From an uncultured Bacilli bacterium (lineage in GTDB: Bacteria; Bacillota_I; Bacilli_A; RF39; UBA660): a DNA stretch of 7,727 nt. The notes under the pieces were generated by a model. The model was not told the DNA's origin and did no database searches. It saw only the letters and a list, made by a program, of their open reading frames with translations. The stretch spans positions 1 to 7,727 of the forward strand of contig CALVXT010000061.1 of NCBI GenBank assembly GCA_944371545.1. Reading direction: 5' to 3'. A program made the translations under genes and the position numbers. Position 1 is the first letter of the stretch, and every line of letters starts with the position of its first letter. Shown piece by piece: positions 1 through 5,632 of this stretch.

Positions 1-13
1 TGTATTTGTCAAG

Positions 14-54
14 TGAAAAATGGACCATTTTATAATTGAAAAACGGACCACTTT
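14..54. repeat. IS21 left-end terminal repeats (two units)
   Basis: Two similar units, TGAAAAATGGACCATTT (14-30) and TGAAAAACGGACCACTTT (37-54), lie in tandem just inside the left tip. Matching units occur inverted at the right end (about 2328-2350 and 2368-2380). In IS21 family elements such repeated end motifs are transposase binding sites; that role is inferred here. Confidence 0.7.
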
Positions 55-68
55 TTCAATTATAAAAT
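27..68 (-). terminator. Perfect 17-bp inverted repeat abutting the istB stop; possible terminator
   Basis: Positions 27-43 and 52-68 are perfect reverse complements, separated by the 8-base loop CGGACCAC. The repeat begins at the base after the istB stop codon (69-71). On the minus strand it would fold into a long AU-rich hairpin at the end of the istAB message. The descending arm carries T-runs but no clear free T-tract follows, so a role in termination or RNA stability is only a guess. The hairpin also overlaps the terminal repeat unit. Confidence 0.45.
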
Positions 69-818
69 TTACATATTTTTACTATTTTTCCAAGAAACAG
101 TTTCTTCATATCTATGACTCACATCTCTTGAAAGATCTAATATATGAGCTTTATATGCTAATCTATCTACCATTGCTCCTGTTAGCATTGCATCTTTAAA
201 TATCTCCTCCCATCTATCAAATGTTAAATTTGTGGTTATTATTATTGAACCTTTATCATTTCTATTTGATAACAAATTAAATAATATTTCACATCCTTCT
301 TTATCAAAAGAAACATACCCTAGTTCATCTAATATTACTAAATCGTATTTTTCAAATTTTCGTTTATATGTCGTAAGCTGACTTCTACTCATTGCTTCTT
401 TTAATTCTATAATTAAATTTGGAACTGATATGAATAATACACTTTTTCCTTCCATACATGCTTTTGTTCCTAACCCTATTGCATAATGTGTTTTGCCAGC
501 ACCTGGTGTTCCAACTAAAATTATATTTTCTTTTTTCTCTATAAATTCTAATGTTTCTAATTCTTCAAACTCTTTGATAAACTCTGGATTATATACTTTT
601 TTATCAAAGTCTTCTAAATATTTCTTAATTGGAAATTTTGCATATCGTAATCGCTTTTTTATTCCATTTTCTTTTCTTTGATTTATTTCTTTTTCTAGAA
701 GTTCATCTAGAAAAATCCCTACATCTTTTTTAGTTTGTTTTGCTTCTTTAATTTCTTCTTCATAATTTTTAAATATATATGATAACTTTAATATTTTACA
801 ATTTTCTTTTATATTCAT
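69..818 (-). CDS. istB: IS21 helper ATPase IstB
   Basis: This is the AAA+ ATPase that assists the IstA transposase: it binds DNA, forms oligomers and helps select the target and activate the transposase. Its 249 residues are the normal family length. The N-terminal 95 residues are basic and helical. A Walker A motif GTPGAGKT is at residues 103-110, followed by a Walker B motif VILDELGY at about 161-168 with the acidic pair D164/E165. A TTN sensor-like segment follows at about 196, and the family-typical stretch ending AMVDRL precedes the C-terminus. The start codon overlaps the istA stop by 4 bases (ATGA), indicating translational coupling; an AGGAG Shine-Dalgarno lies about 11 bases upstream within istA. 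No lesion is seen. Confidence 0.95.
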   Translation of the reverse strand: MNIKENCKILKLSYIFKNYEEEIKEAKQTKKDVGIFLDELLEKEINQRKENGIKKRLRYAKFPIKKYLEDFDKKVYNPEFIKEFEELETLEFIEKKENIILVGTPGAGKTHYAIGLGTKACMEGKSVLFISVPNLIIELKEAMSRSQLTTYKRKFEKYDLVILDELGYVSFDKEGCEILFNLLSNRNDKGSIIITTNLTFDRWEEIFKDAMLTGAMVDRLAYKAHILDLSRDVSHRYEETVSWKNSKNM

Positions 819-2281
819 TTATTTACAACTCCTATCATTATTTGATTATACATACTAGTTTGTATTCTTGTTAAATTATTTATATTATTATTATATCTAG
901 CGTTTTCAACTAAATTATCTGAATGTGTTATTAATATTTCTTCTAATTCTATGTTTGACTTTTCTTTATTTTTTGCTATTATATCTATGAATTTTTTCGG
1001 ATTATTGGTATAATATTTATCAAAGATGGATTTTAGTTTTGGATTGCTTTTTAAAACATATGAGTTTTTTAAAGCTCCTGGTTTGAAGGTAAGTGTCTTT
1101 AGATAGTGGCGAATGTCGGCACTTATCTTCTTATTTCCATCTAATTTTTTATGCTCACAAACAAATTCATTGTTAGAGTATATTAATATTTTGTTGTAAT
1201 ATATTTTACTTGTTACAGATAATCCAACCAAGTATTCTGGAACAGAGTAAAAATTATTTTCAATCTGTACAAAGCTATATTTATTAACAAAACTTTTCCT
1301 AATTTCTGCTAGTTCTAATGGAGGTTTTGTAGTTTTTAACTTTTTCTTTTCTTCCTCAATTTTACTATTTTCATTTAGCTTCATTAATTGACTTTCCATA
1401 TATTCAATAGCAGCTTCTTCAGAATTAAATTTGTAATTTGTAGCAAATATTTTATTTCTTAAATATTTAACACTACCTTCAACATAGCCTTTTTCATTAC
1501 CAGAAAAAGCATTAGTTACATTTATATCAAATCCATAATACAAGCTCAGCTTTACTAAATCTTCATTGAGTTCTTTTTCATTTTTACCAATAAATTTGCT
1601 AACAACATTTCTCATATTATCATAAACAACCTCTTTCCAAACTCCTCCAATCATTTCAAAGAATTTAACATGAGAATCTAGAAAAACATCCTTTTTACAA
1701 TTATCATAAAGATAGCACCATCTAAAATTCCCAGCTGGACTCGATAAAACAGCTATGTAATATTTTTTTGTAATACCATTTATCACCAACTTAACTTCAC
1801 CAAAATCATATTCTAGTCGATCACCAAAATCATAATCTTGTCTGATAAAACATTCTTTTCCTGAATTTTTAATTCGTTTCATTTCTAAAACAACAGTAGA
1901 GTAACTTAATGAAAAACCTTGTCTTTTAAGCAATTCATAAATTTGTTGTTTTGTTAATGCTTGTTTATGCGTACCTAATACTTTAACCTTTTTTTCCTCA
2001 TCTTCTAAAATTTTTTCTAAAGCATTTAGAAATTCAGGAGTTACTTTTTTTCTAATTCTATTTTCAGAATTATATTTGGGTGCAGAAGTTATATTTTCTT
2101 GTATTTTTGAAATTTCTGTTGCATCAGTTGTTTCCTTTAATTTTTTAAGATTATCTTTATATTCATTCCAATATTTATTAACAGTTTTCTTATCAATTCC
2201 TAATTCTCTTGCTACACCTCTATTTGATAATCCTTGTTCTTTTAATCTTATTATTGCAGCTTTGTCCAATAAATTTTTCAT
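815..2281 (-). CDS. istA: IS21 transposase IstA (DDE, rve domain)
   Basis: This is the DDE transposase that cuts and joins the element ends. It has 488 residues, close to the family norm. A helix-turn-helix lies at about residues 8-38 (GLSNRGVARELGIDKKTVNKY), with a second predicted DNA-binding segment at about 105-135. The integrase-type catalytic core follows, with probable acidic residues D159 (LEYDFGEV), D221 (VVYDNMRN) and E268 (GYVEGSVKYLRN). A C-terminal domain of basic/aromatic character continues to the end. The chosen ATG has a GGAGG site 9 bases upstream (2292-2296), and an AAGGAG immediately before the start that is too close to be the main site. The gene is coupled to istB by an ATGA overlap. 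The reading frame is intact. Confidence 0.95.
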   Translation of the reverse strand: MKNLLDKAAIIRLKEQGLSNRGVARELGIDKKTVNKYWNEYKDNLKKLKETTDATEISKIQENITSAPKYNSENRIRKKVTPEFLNALEKILEDEEKKVKVLGTHKQALTKQQIYELLKRQGFSLSYSTVVLEMKRIKNSGKECFIRQDYDFGDRLEYDFGEVKLVINGITKKYYIAVLSSPAGNFRWCYLYDNCKKDVFLDSHVKFFEMIGGVWKEVVYDNMRNVVSKFIGKNEKELNEDLVKLSLYYGFDINVTNAFSGNEKGYVEGSVKYLRNKIFATNYKFNSEEAAIEYMESQLMKLNENSKIEEEKKKLKTTKPPLELAEIRKSFVNKYSFVQIENNFYSVPEYLVGLSVTSKIYYNKILIYSNNEFVCEHKKLDGNKKISADIRHYLKTLTFKPGALKNSYVLKSNPKLKSIFDKYYTNNPKKFIDIIAKNKEKSNIELEEILITHSDNLVENARYNNNINNLTRIQTSMYNQIMIGVVNK

Positions 2282-2327
2282 CTCCTTCGACCTCCAAATA
2301 TATTAAATCATATATTTAGAGTTATTT

Positions 2328-2394
2328 AAAAAGTGGTCCGTTTTTCAATTACAAAATCGTAATTTTTTGGTCCACTTTTAGTTTATCAAAAACA
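2328..2394. repeat. IS21 right-end inverted repeat
   Basis: This end contains AAAAAGTGGTCCGTTTTTC (2328-2346) and a second unit TTGGTCCACTTTTA (2367-2380), then the tip ending ACA at 2394. Read in reverse complement it parallels positions 1-54 of the left end. The six-base arms AATTAC/GTAATT (2347-2352 and 2359-2364) form a small palindrome between the two units. Confidence 0.75.
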
Positions 2395-3364
2395 GATGGG
2401 ATCTTATTCCAAAATTATATAATCCTGTTTCATGGTCATGCATTATGTAATTTTTAAAATTAGGTAATATATTTTGTCTTTGTATTTCTTGAATTCTTTT
2501 GCTCATACTTGCTTCAAGTACAGTAATTACTTCATTACTATAATTTCTTACATAAGCATATTTTCCATTTAATGATGTTGGCGTTGCATCTGTATACATA
2601 AGCTTTGATTTCTTTATTGCTCTAATTAGTTTCTTTCTAGTTTTTTTACACTTATTTGATACTTCATGCACCCAGTTTACTAAACTTCCATGTGATACTC
2701 TTATATTGTTGTCTGTTAATATTTTTAAGAATTCAGACATTCTATCGAATGCTATAACTTCCTGTGCATACATTATCGCTACTAATGCTTTTATGTTATT
2801 TCCATATATTACTGTCGATTTGTTCTTGCATTCCTCTGGTATCTGCTTATTTTCTATATCTCCATGTATATATATTTTTCTTATTATTACTTTTGTTTTT
2901 ACGTCCATTATATATTTTATTGTTGTTTCTTTTATTTCCTTATTTCCATAATGCTCTTCAACAACTTCTACATTTTTATCTTTTATTATTTTTTCTACAT
3001 CTTCTACTGTTAATGTTTTTCCTTTTCTTCCTTTTTGTCCTCCTTGTTTTTTATTACTTTTTTCTCTATGATTTTGTATTTTATATTTATCTTTAGAAGG
3101 TGGTGTACTTGAATTTGAACTATTTTTTTGATTAGATTTTCCTTCCAATATATCAACTTTTTCTTTTAATTCAGCATTTTCTTTTTCTAGTGAGTTTATT
3201 TTTTCATTTAACTTTTTTACCTCTTTCTTATGTTGTTCATTTAATTCATAAATTTCTTGTCTATGTTGTTTTTTTATATCTTTGATTTCTTGTGATAAAC
3301 TATCACATTTTTTTAATACTTCTTCTAATTGTCTAAATATATGTTTATCATAATTTGATGCCAT
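2378..3364 (-). pseudogene. tnpC: IS66-family transposase TnpC, 3' part cut off by the IS21 insertion
   Basis: IS66 TnpC-type transposases are DDE enzymes of about 450-550 residues; only 328 codons are readable here. The N-terminus is a long charged coiled coil (about residues 12-75). It is followed by the family hallmark NSSNSSTPPSKDK (81-93) and a basic Gly-Gln-Lys-rich linker (GGQKGRKGKT). The catalytic domain shows the first acidic residue D259 (MYTDATP, with NGKYAYVRNYS following) and the second D310 (IMHDHETGLYNFG). The third, glutamate, is missing because the reading frame runs into the IS21 tip: the last four residues (FLIN) and the stop come from IS21 DNA, and the junction falls in the preceding Leu codon. 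The start is supported by an AGGTGG site 6 bases upstream. It should be inactive. No tnpA/tnpB genes lie upstream, so it resembles the tnpC-only branch of the family. Confidence 0.9.
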
Positions 3365-3389
3365 AATTTACCACCTTTCTTTTTTCTAT

Positions 3390-3395
3390 ATTATA
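3390..3395 (-). promoter_or_regulatory. Possible -10 box of the IS66 tnpC promoter
   Basis: On the minus strand a perfect TATAAT lies 25 bases before the tnpC start codon and just upstream of its ribosome site. No good -35 box is seen at the right distance, since the upstream stretch is a T-run, so the call is weak. Confidence 0.35.
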
Positions 3396-3412
3396 TACCA
3401 AGATACAAAAAA

Positions 3413-3443
3413 AGACCATAACAGTACTATTTCAATACTGTTA
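3413..3443 (-). terminator. Hairpin at the IS66 tip, possible terminator against read-in
   Basis: Positions 3419-3426 (TAACAGTA) and 3436-3443 (TACTGTTA) form a perfect 8-bp stem with a 9-base loop. On the minus strand the stem is followed after five bases by seven Ts (3407-3413 on the plus strand are A). It could stop outside transcription from entering tnpC, as some insertion sequences do at their ends. It could also simply be part of the terminal repeat. Confidence 0.4.
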
Positions 3444-3564
3444 CAGCTTTTGTAATATTCTGTGGATTATTTATTTCTATTTTTATTATTTTATGAATAA
3501 TTTGTTTTTATAGCTGACTAGTAACAATTTAACTGTAATTATCTATAAAAATGTAAAATTACTA

Positions 3565-3593
3565 TTGCTATTTATACATATATATGATATGAT
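3565..3593 (+). promoter_or_regulatory. Promoter of the abiF-like gene
   Basis: The -35 box TTGCTA (3565-3570) and the -10 box TATGAT (3588-3593) are separated by exactly 17 bases. Transcription would begin near 3600, leaving a leader of about 22 bases before the start codon. The promoter lies about 120 bases outside the proposed IS66 tip, so the gene does not depend on the transposon for expression. Confidence 0.65.
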
Positions 3594-3622
3594 GCAAACA
3601 AAAGTTTGAAAGAGATGATGTA

Positions 3623-4600
3623 ATGAACCATATAAAAAGTATAAATGGATTAATGAAATATCTAAGAGAAAAACATCATATGCAAATAGGTGGGACAAAT
3701 GATAAAAGAAAGCTGAAAAATGTGGGATACTATCATGGATATAAGGGATATAGATATATAAAAAATCCAAATAATAAAATTAATTTCAATAGTTTTGATG
3801 AATTAATGGCAATAATTGAATTTGATAATAAAGTAAAAGCATTATTATATCCACAAGTAATGTTTATTGAAACAGCATTAAAAAGTTATGCTTTAGAAGT
3901 AATTATTCAGAAAGGAAAAACAGAAAGTTTTAGTGAAATTTATGCTAATTTGATGACTGATTATAAATCATATAAGGAGATTAAATATAAAAATGCTTAT
4001 AAAAAAAGACTAAATACATTTAATAGAATTCAAAATACAATTGCAAATAAATATGCGAATGATAATAATATAGTTTCTCATTATTTGAAAAAAGATGAAA
4101 GTATTCCAATATGGGCAATATTTGAGATTGTAACTTTAGGTGAATTTGGAAATCTTATATCTACATTAAACTTACAAATAAGAAAAGAAATTTCAAAAGA
4201 TATAGGATTAAATATTGCATTTGACTCAAATGGGATTTTAGTACAAAGTATAATATTTATGATAAAAGAATTAAGAAATGCCATAGCACATAATAATGTT
4301 GTTTTCGATACAAGATTTAGAGAAAGAAATACAAATAAAGCATTACATAAAGTTATAGAAAATGATACTAAAATACAAAAAATAAGTTTTAATGGTATAA
4401 CAGATTATATTATACTTGTTTCATACATATTAAAGAAATTGGATAAAAATAATAATGAAATATATAGAAATATTAATGATTATTTAAAATATGTTAAAAA
4501 TTTAAAATCTTGTATATCTAAACAAATTTACGACCAAATTATTTTTACTAGTGATGAACAAAAAATAAATGATTTTATAAATTTTTTGAGAAAAAAATAA
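3623..4600 (+). CDS. Abi_2/AbiF-like HEPN protein, probable RNase toxin of an abortive-infection system
   Basis: The 325-residue protein belongs by motif to the Abi_2 family (lactococcal AbiD/AbiF). Family marks in order are: a Tyr/Gly-rich N-terminal signature NVGYYHGYKGYRYI (33-46), FDNKVKALLYPQVMFIETAL (67-86), PIWAIFEIVTLGEFGNL (152-168), and ELRNAIAHNN (216-225). The last gives the HEPN motif R-x4-H with R218, N219 and H223, the usual catalytic residues of HEPN ribonucleases. No signal peptide or membrane segment is evident; it should be cytoplasmic. The ATG at 3623 is preceded by a weak AAAGAG site about 8 bases away; two earlier ATGs at 3615 and 3618 are out of frame or lack a site. 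No terminator separates it from the structured RNA about 50 bases downstream. In characterised AbiF systems, as I recall them, such an RNA neutralises the protein. Family assignment is firm; toxicity, RNA cleavage and anti-phage action are inferred. Confidence 0.88.
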   Translation: MNHIKSINGLMKYLREKHHMQIGGTNDKRKLKNVGYYHGYKGYRYIKNPNNKINFNSFDELMAIIEFDNKVKALLYPQVMFIETALKSYALEVIIQKGKTESFSEIYANLMTDYKSYKEIKYKNAYKKRLNTFNRIQNTIANKYANDNNIVSHYLKKDESIPIWAIFEIVTLGEFGNLISTLNLQIRKEISKDIGLNIAFDSNGILVQSIIFMIKELRNAIAHNNVVFDTRFRERNTNKALHKVIENDTKIQKISFNGITDYIILVSYILKKLDKNNNEIYRNINDYLKYVKNLKSCISKQIYDQIIFTSDEQKINDFINFLRKK

Positions 4601-4617
4601 AAATATTTTTAAAAATA

Positions 4618-4646
4618 TTGCATATAATAACAATATATATTATAAT
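4618..4646 (+). promoter_or_regulatory. Promoter of the structured RNA
   Basis: A perfect -10 box TATAAT (4641-4646) is preceded at exactly 17 bases by TTGCAT (4618-4623), similar to the TTGCTA/TATGAT promoter of the upstream gene. A start at about 4652-4655 would place the first base just before the conserved-looking GGATTGCGGTGG segment. This lets the RNA be made independently of the protein gene. The surrounding AT-richness makes chance TATAAT copies likely, so confidence is moderate. Confidence 0.6.
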
Positions 4647-4652
4647 ATATTC

Positions 4653-4728
4653 AAGGATTGCGGTGGAAGTCTTCGGACGACACCTAGGGGTAGTAGATAC
4701 AATATTATCTACTACTCTTTCTTTTTTC
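4653..4728 (+). ncRNA. Structured RNA downstream of the abiF-like gene, probable RNA antitoxin (abiF RNA-like)
   Basis: This is a GC-richer island of about 75 bases in very AT-rich surroundings, with no reading frame. Two hairpins are visible. Hairpin 1 (4662-4684) pairs GGTG with CACC, has a GAA/GA internal loop, then pairs GTC (4669-4671) with GAC (4676-4678) around a stable UUCG tetraloop. Hairpin 2 (4690-4715) has ten perfect pairs around the loop CAATAT, followed by a U-rich tail, and so also ends the transcript. The 5' strand ATTG (4657-4660) is complementary to CAAT (4700-4703) in the loop of hairpin 2, which could form a pseudoknot. A published candidate RNA motif is named after abiF for this gene neighbourhood, and later work reports that such RNAs act as antitoxins; both are from memory. 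The exact ends and function are inferred. Confidence 0.72.
4690..4728 (+). terminator. Intrinsic terminator ending the structured RNA and the abiF-like transcript
   Basis: GTAGTAGATA (4690-4699) pairs perfectly with TATCTACTAC (4706-4715) around a six-base loop, followed by TCTTTCTTTTTTC. The stem can grow by several pairs, two of them G-U (4686-4689 with 4716-4719). It is the first terminator after the abiF-like gene. Confidence 0.85.
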
Positions 4729-4857
4729 TTAAAAATATGTTAAAATATGATAAAATTTCTTTTAATTTCTTACCTCAGATAGTGAAGCTATCGAAATCTA
4801 TGTAACAGATTCACATCTTTCTCCAGACTAAAGTTCCAGATTTGTGGGAATGATAGT

Positions 4858-4897
4858 ACAATCAAAAAGGTTGCGTTTTGCAACCTTTTTTGATTGT
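4858..4897. terminator. Two-way intrinsic terminator between the abiF-like locus and uvrA
   Basis: ACAATCAAAAAGGTTGC (4858-4874) pairs with positions 4880-4897 around a GTTTT loop, a 17-bp stem with one extra T in the right arm. The GC core GGTTGC/GCAACC is flanked by A-run and T-run on opposite sides, so termination works on either strand. It lies 117 bases past the uvrA stop, and only 2 bases past the stop of the fragment at 4900-5001. Confidence 0.85.
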
Positions 4898-4899
4898 GC

Positions 4900-5001
4900 T
4901 TAAATTTCAATCCTAGGCTCATATCTTTCAAGCCACATATTAATCTGACAAAGATATGCCATAAGCTGAGGACCACTCATAAATTGCCCAAACCCTTTGC
5001 A
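4900..5001 (-). pseudogene. Possible 3' fragment of an unrecognised gene
   Basis: A minus-strand frame of 33 codons is open from a stop at 5002-5004 to the TAA at 4900-4902. It reads with normal-looking codons and ends QINMWLERYEPRIEI. A TAA followed after two bases by a strong terminator hairpin is what the end of a real gene looks like. It begins only 10 bases after the uvrA stop, and its first ATG (4980) has no ribosome site, so it is more likely the tail of a truncated gene than a small intact one. I do not recognise the family. Chance is a real alternative for so short a frame. Confidence 0.3.
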
Positions 5002-5014
5002 TTAAAAATTTTTC

Positions 5015-5632
5015 TTATTTTTCAATATATTTTTTCAAAAACATACCTGTATAGCTTCTTTCATTTTTACAAATTTGTTCTGGTGTTCCGACTGCAACTA
5101 TTTCTCCTCCTGCATCTCCCCCTTCTGGGCCTAAGTCTACTATATAGTCACATGTTTTTATTAAATCTAAATTATGTTCTATTACTATAATACTATTTCC
5201 TGCATCAACTAATCTTTGTAAAATCCCGATAAGTTTATGAACATCTGCAATGTGTAATCCTGTTGTTGGTTCATCTAATATATAAAGTGTTTTTCCTGTT
5301 GCCCTTTTTGATAGTTCTGTTGCAAGTTTTACTCTTTGTGCTTCTCCTCCTGATAATGTTGTAGATGGTTGTCCTAGTTTTATATATCCTAATCCCACAT
5401 CATATAGAGTTTGTATTTTTTGTTTTACTTTTGGTATTTTGTCAAAAAATTCTAGTGCTTCTTCTACTGTCATATCTAATACATCTGCTATATTTTTTCC
5501 TTTATATTTTACCTCTAATGTTTCGTGATTATATCTTTTTCCTTTACATACTTCACAAGGTACATATATGTCTGGTAAAAAGTGCATCTCTATTTTGTGT
5601 ACACCATCTCCATTACAACTTTCGCATCTTCC
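5015..5632 (-). CDS. uvrA: UvrA, C-terminal part after the frameshift
   Basis: This is the last 205 residues of the UvrA DNA-damage sensor, in the -1 frame relative to the upstream part. It starts within the C-terminal zinc finger: CESC (5615-5626) and CEVC (5546-5557) frame the family segment KIEMHFLPDIYVPC. It then carries the second ABC signature LSGGEAQR (about 5331-5357), Walker B LYILDEPTTGLH, and the switch histidine in VIEHNLD. The C-terminus DLGPEGGDAGGEIVAVGTPEQI is typical, so the 3' end is complete. If the break is real, the ATG inside the finger (5587) could only start a fragment lacking the second Walker A motif and the first cysteine pair, which should not work alone. Confidence 0.93.
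   Translation of the reverse strand, partial: GRCESCNGDGVHKIEMHFLPDIYVPCEVCKGKRYNHETLEVKYKGKNIADVLDMTVEEALEFFDKIPKVKQKIQTLYDVGLGYIKLGQPSTTLSGGEAQRVKLATELSKRATGKTLYILDEPTTGLHIADVHKLIGILQRLVDAGNSIIVIEHNLDLIKTCDYIVDLGPEGGDAGGEIVAVGTPEQICKNERSYTGMFLKKYIEK

Larger units (their letters stand above)
1..2394 (-). mobile_element. IS21-family insertion sequence carrying istA and istB
   Basis: The ends match as inverted repeats. The left tip reads TGTATTTGTCAAG and the reverse complement of the right tip reads TGTTTTTGATAAA; about 20 of the first 27 bases agree. Each end also carries a second internal copy of a GGACCA-containing repeat, and such multiple terminal repeats are typical of IS21 elements. 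The two genes are in the family order, istA then istB, reading right to left. The right tip at 2394 lies inside an IS66 tnpC gene, so the element inserted into another transposon. The left tip coincides with the window edge, so the target duplication cannot be checked; on the right the flank starts GATGGGAT at 2395. Both genes look intact, so the element may be active. The tip positions are inferred from the repeat alignment. Confidence 0.88.
2395..3444 (-). mobile_element. 5' part of an IS66-family element
   Basis: This stretch is what remains in the window of the IS66 element interrupted by IS21. Its outer tip is proposed at 3444: on the minus strand the sequence from there reads GTAACAGTATTG, and IS66 ends commonly start GTAA. 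The opposite end would lie left of the window, beyond the IS21 copy. The tip and the usual 8-base target duplication cannot be confirmed here. Confidence 0.6.
4731..5014. other. Intergenic stretch without an intact gene
   Basis: Between the RNA terminator and the uvrA stop codon there is no complete gene. It contains a short hairpin (GATAG/CTATC, 4778-4792), a segment of less AT-rich sequence at 4771-4857 with no recognised identity, the large two-way hairpin at 4858-4897, and a possible 3' gene fragment at 4900-5001. The short frames here match nothing I recognise. The segment may be a remnant of deleted genes. Confidence 0.5.

Noticed and set aside
2706..3096. Open plus-strand frames opposite the IS66 transposase, rich in Leu, Phe and Tyr
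   Set aside because: They are mirror frames of the AT-rich tnpC gene, with no ribosome site and low-complexity hydrophobic content.
3543..3770. Minus-strand frame over the abiF-like promoter and gene start
   Set aside because: It overlaps a motif-supported gene and its promoter, lacks a ribosome site, and is Tyr/His/Leu-rich antisense.
4662..4684. Kink-turn in hairpin 1 from the GAA/GA internal loop
   Set aside because: Adjacent G and A bases allow sheared pairs, but the three-base bulge layout of a kink-turn is not present.
4653..4728. CRISPR repeat or tracrRNA reading of the structured RNA, given the Cas13 relationship of AbiF
   Set aside because: There is a single copy, with no spacer-repeat pattern and no adaptation genes.
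4788..4976. 62-codon minus-strand frame across the large hairpin
   Set aside because: It reads through a perfect two-way terminator stem and has no ribosome site; the neighbouring frame ending at 4900 is more protein-like.
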